Positions 5,959 to 9,215 of a stretch of 9,215 nucleotides of DNA are shown in pieces (within the stretch, counting starts at the first letter, position 1; every line of letters begins with the position of its first letter). The translations under genes and the position numbers were made by a program. The notes below the pieces were generated by a model. It saw nothing but the letters and a program-made list of their open reading frames with translations, did not search any database and was not told where the DNA came from. This stretch comes from an uncultured Bacillota bacterium. Its GTDB lineage: Bacteria > Bacillota_I > Bacilli_A > Izemoplasmatales > UBA1188. The stretch is from NCBI GenBank assembly GCA_900318975.1, contig ONMY01000077.1, positions 1-9,215 on the forward strand, written 5' to 3'.

Positions 5959-6888
5959 TTATTTAGATTTACCTTTCTCTTTTGATCTCTTATCATTAAT
6001 TATTTTCATTTCTTTTTCTGTAATTAATGTACAATCATTCTCTTTAGCCCAGTTAACACAGCCGGTTAAAACGAGTTTTAAGAATGGACGTGGTACTTTA
6101 ACTAACATCTTTAGAGCATCATCAGTAAATTTAACTTTATCATCAACTCTATCTGCTGCATATCTTACACTACTTAAATCTACTTCACGGTTAGGAATAG
6201 GTTCTGCACTAGCTCTTCTATAATTAGAGCACCAGAAGTTTTTAGAATCTCTATAGCCCCAGTTAGTTGGAAGTGGCATAAAATTAGATCTAGTAACGCC
6301 ATTAATTATTGCATCATAGTATTTTTCTTTCATTAGAACTTTATCGACTTTTAAAATAAAATGGGCACCAAATTTAGATGTAATACCATTGAAGTTGTGG
6401 TATGGGCCATTATATTCTTCTAATACCTCTGTACCTTCGCAGTCTTCTAGTTCTTTCCACCAACTACATTCAAATACTTGAAGTGCTTCAGTGATAACTT
6501 TAGGATAGTTACCATCTTTGTTTTCTTCTTTCATTTGTCCATCTTCTAAATGGAACATAAAATCTTCCATTTTCTCTTCTGGTGTATCGCCAGGAAAACC
6601 TAGTTTAACATGTTGAGAAAAATATTTTTTTGTATAAGGTAAAAAGTTGATAGTACATTTACCATGTCTAATAATTCCCTTAGCTGTATTAGATGTGTTT
6701 CTACACTCTAATATCATAGTATAGTAGTCTTTACCGGCAATATAATAAGGAAAACATAATGAATAAGCGCCAAAACTAGTCTTTTTCCCCTTCTCATCAA
6801 GAGTTCCAATTAGACAAAGTGGCATTGGAAAAAATGATGAAGTTTGATAAAAATTATCAACAATCCTTAAATTTTTAAAACTACTCAT
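5959..6888 (-). CDS. Flavin reductase-fold (FMN-binding split barrel) protein with PCP-reductase-like C-terminal module
   Basis: A 309-residue soluble protein. The first about 200 residues have the look of the flavin reductase-like split barrel: a short first strand ending in PMPLCLIGTLDEKGKKTSFGAYS (21-43, the usual 'p.plvlVgt.de.Gk.n....s' entry), TMILECRNTSNTAKGIIRHGKCTINFL (57-83, 'ta.nI..tgef.vn.l') and TSKFGAHFILKVDKVLMKE (170-188). These proteins bind FMN and reduce flavin or act as oxidoreductases. Residues about 253-300 (FTDDALKMLVKVPRPFLKLV, then A-K-E-N-D, then LITEKEM) resemble the small PCP-reductase (PF08369) domain pattern 'w...A...l..vP...R......e.yA.e.g...it...', and the tail is lysine-rich. 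The GAGAGGA ribosome site before the ATG is good. Promoter at 6988-7016; GNAT gene downstream. Substrate not known. Confidence 0.78.
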   Translation of the reverse strand: MSSFKNLRIVDNFYQTSSFFPMPLCLIGTLDEKGKKTSFGAYSLCFPYYIAGKDYYTMILECRNTSNTAKGIIRHGKCTINFLPYTKKYFSQHVKLGFPGDTPEEKMEDFMFHLEDGQMKEENKDGNYPKVITEALQVFECSWWKELEDCEGTEVLEEYNGPYHNFNGITSKFGAHFILKVDKVLMKEKYYDAIINGVTRSNFMPLPTNWGYRDSKNFWCSNYRRASAEPIPNREVDLSSVRYAADRVDDKVKFTDDALKMLVKVPRPFLKLVLTGCVNWAKENDCTLITEKEMKIINDKRSKEKGKSK

Positions 6889-6954
6889 AATATCCTCTCA
6901 AATTATTATATTTTTGTTTATTCACAATAATAGCCTTTAAAGACTTGAAGTCAT

Positions 6955-6973
6955 AAATAGTTCACAACTATTT
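6955..6973. promoter_or_regulatory. 19-bp inverted repeat in the leader of the flavin-reductase-fold gene
   Basis: AAATAGTT and AACTATTT (perfect 8-base arms, 3-base centre) lie just downstream of the probable start from the promoter at 6988-7016, a normal repressor position. A second small palindrome, GACTTGAAGTC (6942-6952), is next to it. The arms AGTT...AACT resemble targets of dimeric winged-helix repressors (MarR type) but no such gene is visible here. They may instead form leader RNA hairpins. Confidence 0.45.
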
Positions 6974-6987
6974 TCAATTTTAATTTG

Positions 6988-7016
6988 ATTATTGTCGAAT
7001 ATATTTATAAAGTCAA
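6988..7016 (-). promoter_or_regulatory. Promoter of the flavin-reductase-fold / GNAT unit
   Basis: On the minus strand, -35 TTGACT (7011-7016) and -10 AATAAT (6988-6993), each five of six consensus, with a 17-base spacer. It begins 11 bases after the tRNA operon's terminal T-tract. The leader would be about 92 bases. A second TATAAT at 6905-6910 is closer to the gene but has no good -35. Confidence 0.65.
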
Positions 7017-7026
7017 TACATAAAAT

Positions 7027-7056
7027 AAAAAACGTGATACCTTTTATCGCATCACG
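7027..7056 (-). terminator. Rho-independent terminator of the tRNA operon
   Basis: On the minus strand the stem CGTGAT (7056-7051) / ATCACG (7038-7033) is extended inward by a G-U and a C-G pair, has an 8-base loop and ends in six T. It lies 14 bases after the 3' end of tRNA-Cys. Confidence 0.9.
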
Positions 7057-7070
7057 CTAAATTTTTCTAT

Positions 7071-7144
7071 TGGAGGAGCCTCCCGGATTTGAACCGGGGA
7101 TCAGGGAGTTGCAGTCCCTTGCCTTACCGCTTGGCTAAAGCTCC
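7071..7144 (-). tRNA. tRNA-Cys (GCA anticodon)
   Basis: A 74-base cloverleaf including an encoded CCA. The anticodon loop CTGCAAC lies on a GGGA/TCCC stem and gives anticodon GCA. The T arm is CCCGG-TTCAAAT-CCGGG. The acceptor GGAGCTT/AGGCTCC has one T-G wobble, and the discriminator base is U73, as expected for Cys. It is the last gene of a three-tRNA operon. Confidence 0.97.
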
Positions 7145-7158
7145 ATCTTATAAAATAA

Positions 7159-7235
7159 TGGTCGGAAAGACAGGATTTGAACCTGCGACATCCTGGTCCC
7201 AAACCAGGCGCACTACCAAGCTGTGCAACTTTCCG
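7159..7235 (-). tRNA. tRNA-Pro (TGG anticodon)
   Basis: A 77-base cloverleaf with an encoded CCA. The anticodon stem CCTGG/CCAGG carries loop TTTGGGA, giving anticodon TGG, the wobble reader of CCN. The acceptor CGGAAAG/CTTTCCG starts with the C1-G72 pair typical of tRNA-Pro, and the discriminator is A. Fourteen bases separate it from tRNA-Cys. Confidence 0.97.
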
Positions 7236-7273
7236 ACATTATTTTTATCTATACAGTTGTTTCTCACTCGTGC

Positions 7274-7350
7274 TGGCACGCCCAGCAGGAGTCGAACCCG
7301 CAACCTTTTGATCCGTAGTCAAACGCTCTATCCAATTGAGCTATGGGCGC
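7274..7350 (-). tRNA. tRNA-Arg (ACG anticodon)
   Basis: A 77-base cloverleaf with an encoded CCA. The stem TTTGA/TCAAA carries loop CTACGGA, giving anticodon ACG; A34 should be edited to inosine by TadA to read CGU, CGC and CGA. The T loop is TTCGACT and the discriminator is G. The acceptor reads GCGCCCA/TGGGCGT, so the first pair is G1-U72 rather than the usual G1-C72. It is the first gene of the operon, 38 bases before tRNA-Pro. Confidence 0.97.
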
Positions 7351-7377
7351 ATCAGAAGTCATTTAACACGCATAAAT

Positions 7378-7405
7378 ACTATATCACAAATTAGTTAAAA
7401 ATCAA
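7378..7405 (-). promoter_or_regulatory. Promoter of the Arg-Pro-Cys tRNA operon
   Basis: On the minus strand, -35 TTGATT (7400-7405), a 16-base spacer, an extended -10 TGA and the -10 TATAGT (7378-7383). The start would be near 7371, about 20 bases before mature tRNA-Arg. Confidence 0.75.
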
Positions 7406-7406
7406 G

Positions 7407-7430
7407 AAAAAAATATTTTTTGTATTTTTT
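7407..7430 (-). terminator. Possible weak terminator after the EFR1-type gene
   Basis: Directly at the stop codon of the flavodoxin-ferredoxin gene the minus strand has AAAAAATA, a CAAAA spacer, then AATATTTTTTT. The stem is only A-T pairs, so it may be ineffective and some read-through into the tRNA operon is possible. Confidence 0.3.
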
Positions 7431-8331
7431 ACTCATAAATAGATATTTCGTATGCTTTTAATTCTTCGTCTACTTTATGGTAATATTTTCTAAAATGTTT
7501 GAAGTAGCCTTTCGTTTCATCTGTGATATAAATTGCTGGAAGAGATTCGTTTTCTAAATACCCTTTGAAGTCATATCTTCCATTAACTCTCCAAGGATTT
7601 AATATTCCAGGTCTTATTGCGTCTTGAGGGCATTCGAATACACATCTCATACATGTTGTACAATGTGCACCAAATTTAATTCCTTTTTCTGTAACCCTTA
7701 TATTAGATGCAGGGCATCTTTTTACACAAGAATGGCAATTTGTGCATTTGTCCTTTTTTACATGATAAAATGGTCCAACAGCCCAAGAACATACCCATTC
7801 AATTCTAAGAAGCATTGCAAAAAACCTTGTGAAAGGATTATATTTTGGATGATCTTCTTCTTTGTTTATGATTCTTTTTGCAATCATTTTGCACATTGCC
7901 TTTGTGTACAAATACATCTGTTTTGCAAGACCATCTTTGTATCTAAACATAATGTTATATGGCATAAGCATATGAACATCCATTATTGTTTCATATCCTT
8001 TTTTCTTTAATGCTTTATAACAAAGAATACTTGATGCGCTGTTTGGATGGAATGGTTCTCCGGATGTTTTAAAGAAAAATACCTTCGTATTTCCTTCGTT
8101 TTTTGGAAGCAATCTACAAAATTCTACAAAGATTTTTGGCGCATTAAAAGCGTGGATAGGGTATCCAAGTCCAACATAGTCGTAAGAAGATGTATCTGGA
8201 ATATCTTTGAATGGCTTTTTAACTGCATGAAGATCTACAGTTACACCTGCTTCTTTTAAATTCTTTTCTATTGCTTTAGCGGCGATGAATGTATGACCTG
8301 TACCGCTAAAAACACAAATGAGTACTTTCAT
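7429..8331 (-). CDS. EFR1-type flavodoxin-ferredoxin fusion (2[4Fe-4S])
   Basis: A 300-residue cytoplasmic electron-transfer protein. The N-terminal flavodoxin-like domain (about 1-155) begins with MKVLICVFSGTGHT, whose SGTGHT (9-14) is the FMN phosphate loop, and has YDYVGLGYPIHAFNAP (50-65) and FFFKTSGEP (85-93) at the positions expected for flavin contacts. The C-terminal ferredoxin domain carries two complete cluster motifs: Cys196-x2-Cys199-x2-Cys202-x3-Cys206-Pro and Cys224-x2-Cys227-x2-Cys230-x3-Cys234-Pro. This pairing is the EFR1 family of anaerobes, thought to pass electrons between ferredoxin-level donors and a flavin enzyme. Its start overlaps the upstream SDR gene's stop by one base (TAATG), and only a weak purine stretch precedes it, so translation is coupled and a shared redox task is likely. 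The tail of about 65 residues after the clusters has no motif I recognise. Confidence 0.93.
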   Translation of the reverse strand: MKVLICVFSGTGHTFIAAKAIEKNLKEAGVTVDLHAVKKPFKDIPDTSSYDYVGLGYPIHAFNAPKIFVEFCRLLPKNEGNTKVFFFKTSGEPFHPNSASSILCYKALKKKGYETIMDVHMLMPYNIMFRYKDGLAKQMYLYTKAMCKMIAKRIINKEEDHPKYNPFTRFFAMLLRIEWVCSWAVGPFYHVKKDKCTNCHSCVKRCPASNIRVTEKGIKFGAHCTTCMRCVFECPQDAIRPGILNPWRVNGRYDFKGYLENESLPAIYITDETKGYFKHFRKYYHKVDEELKAYEISIYE

Positions 8332-9215
8332 TATTCTTTCTTTTTATTTTTCTTTTCAGGATAACCATTAGGATATGCTTTTTCCATAGCTTCGATGATG
8401 CCTTCATAAACACCACCTCTACCAAATCCTAATAATTTTGAATTCTTTTCTATTTCTTCTTCAGGAATATACATTTTTTCACTCATTATATCGAGCATTA
8501 GATACTTGAAATCAAGACCTGCTTGATTTCCTTTTTTAGCTTCTGGTTTTGCAACAAATTGGTTTGCGCCCCATGCAGCGATTCTTTTACCTGCGTGGCA
8601 AATAACCTTTTTAGCGTGAAGTCCATCGCAGAATGCTCTTAACATATAATCAAATGTTTCATTTAAATCACCAATTGGATATCTTTCTCCACCCTTACCA
8701 TTTTCAAGCGCACCAATTGCGGCTTCACCAATATGTTTTACGTGAATCATTGTAGTTCCACCCTTAGGGAAGAATACAAATTTTCCCTTAAAGAATCTTT
8801 CAATGAATACATCTTTCCAAAGAGGAGTTCTCTCAGGCATTGCACCAAAGATATATGGAAGTTCAAGAACTACAACTTCCATCTCATCTCCACCAGCCTC
8901 AATTAAACTCTTGGCTTGTTCAAGACGACATTTAACATATGGATGACGTTCTCCAATCTTCTTTTCAGGATACATTCTATCAAATGTTGCAAAATATGAG
9001 TTGAATACTACGGCTTTTTTAACACCAGCTTTTCTTGCGGCAGTAAATAGTCTTGTTGGATGAACTACGAGTCTTTCATGGAAGAAATCATATGATGGAG
9101 CTTTTGGAGTTACTCTATCATCTGGACCAACTGAATAGATTAAATAATCAAATCCTTTGAAGAGTTCAGTTAGTTCCTCTTCGCTCATTTCAAATACATC
9201 ACCATAGTGAACATC
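8331..9215 (-). CDS. NAD(P)-dependent epimerase/SDR-family protein (5' end beyond window)
   Basis: Extended short-chain dehydrogenase/epimerase-like protein, 294 residues visible. The frame stays open to the right edge (codons ending VHYGDVFEMSEEEL), which fits the family pattern 'v.GDv.d..sl...f.g.D.vi...G', so the ATG at 9188 is an internal Met and the gene, including its N-terminal nucleotide-binding glycine motif, starts outside the window. Counting from that Met: FDYLIYSVGPDDR (13-25), KKAVVFNSYFATF (57-69, with Ser64 at the catalytic Ser position), YVKCR (84-88, the active-site YxxxK position), VVVLELPYIFG ('lRp..vyG' strand), TMIHVKHIGEAAIGALENG (the usual 'fvhV.Dva.a...al' motif) and ERYPIGD. 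The normal lysine is Arg88. The lysine-rich end KKNKKKE is followed by the overlapping EFR1-type gene. Substrate unknown; a flavin- or ferredoxin-linked partner is likely. Confidence 0.85.
   Translation of the reverse strand, partial: DVHYGDVFEMSEEELTELFKGFDYLIYSVGPDDRVTPKAPSYDFFHERLVVHPTRLFTAARKAGVKKAVVFNSYFATFDRMYPEKKIGERHPYVKCRLEQAKSLIEAGGDEMEVVVLELPYIFGAMPERTPLWKDVFIERFFKGKFVFFPKGGTTMIHVKHIGEAAIGALENGKGGERYPIGDLNETFDYMLRAFCDGLHAKKVICHAGKRIAAWGANQFVAKPEAKKGNQAGLDFKYLMLDIMSEKMYIPEEEIEKNSKLLGFGRGGVYEGIIEAMEKAYPNGYPEKKNKKKE

Noticed and set aside
7089..7394. Open frame of about 100 codons across the tRNA cluster on the plus strand
   Set aside because: It reads antisense through three clear tRNA genes; the peptide is the familiar artefact translation of tRNA complements.
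9186..9188. ATG at 9188 as true start of the SDR gene
   Set aside because: The frame continues upstream to the window edge with family-like residues (VHYGDVFE), and a start here would remove the nucleotide-binding motif.
1..9215. CRISPR array, insertion sequence, prophage or integrase site
   Set aside because: No regularly spaced direct repeats, transposase, phage gene or tRNA-end duplication could be seen on either strand.

Overview
The window is low-GC, AT-rich bacterial DNA. Of ten stop codons, nine are TAA, one is TAG and none is TGA. Strong Shine-Dalgarno sequences and sigma-A type promoters (including one exact TTGACA-17-TATAAT) point to Bacillota or a standard-code relative of the Mollicutes, such as uncultured gut Bacilli (RF39-like), Erysipelotrichia or Acholeplasma-like lineages. 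That placement is inferred from style, not from a marker gene. All features except one regulator gene lie on the minus strand.

Layout from left to right. Positions 1-611 hold the start of a MacB/LolD-type ABC transporter ATPase that runs off the left edge. Positions 679-3936 are a complete ferrous-iron uptake operon, read right to left: feoA-like, feoA, feoB, a 60-residue Cys-containing FeoB-associated membrane peptide, then an intrinsic terminator. A 167-bp divergent intergenic region (3937-4103) separates it from the only plus-strand gene, a short DtxR/MntR-family metalloregulator (4104-4475). That region carries a perfect palindrome at the feo transcription start, a second imperfect copy just upstream of the feo -35, and a strong promoter in each direction. 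The picture is an iron-responsive repressor controlling feo and perhaps itself.

Positions 4486-6888 hold a terminator, a membrane protein of the YugP-like zinc-metallopeptidase family whose HExxH motif is lost, a polyamine-type GNAT acetyltransferase, and a flavin-reductase-fold protein with a C-terminal module resembling the PCP-reductase domain. The last two may be co-transcribed from a promoter at 6988-7016. Positions 7027-7405 are a tRNA operon, Arg(ACG)-Pro(TGG)-Cys(GCA), with its own promoter and terminator. Positions 7429-9215 hold two translationally coupled genes: an SDR/NAD-epimerase family protein (5' end beyond the right edge) followed by a flavodoxin-plus-2[4Fe-4S]-ferredoxin fusion (EFR1 type).

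I found no CRISPR array, transposon, phage gene or clearly new multi-gene system. The points most worth a second look are the catalytically degenerate YugP homologue, the mixed Mn/Fe-type metal site and missing C-terminal domain of the regulator, the paired operators in the feo control region, and the acidic extension in FeoB.
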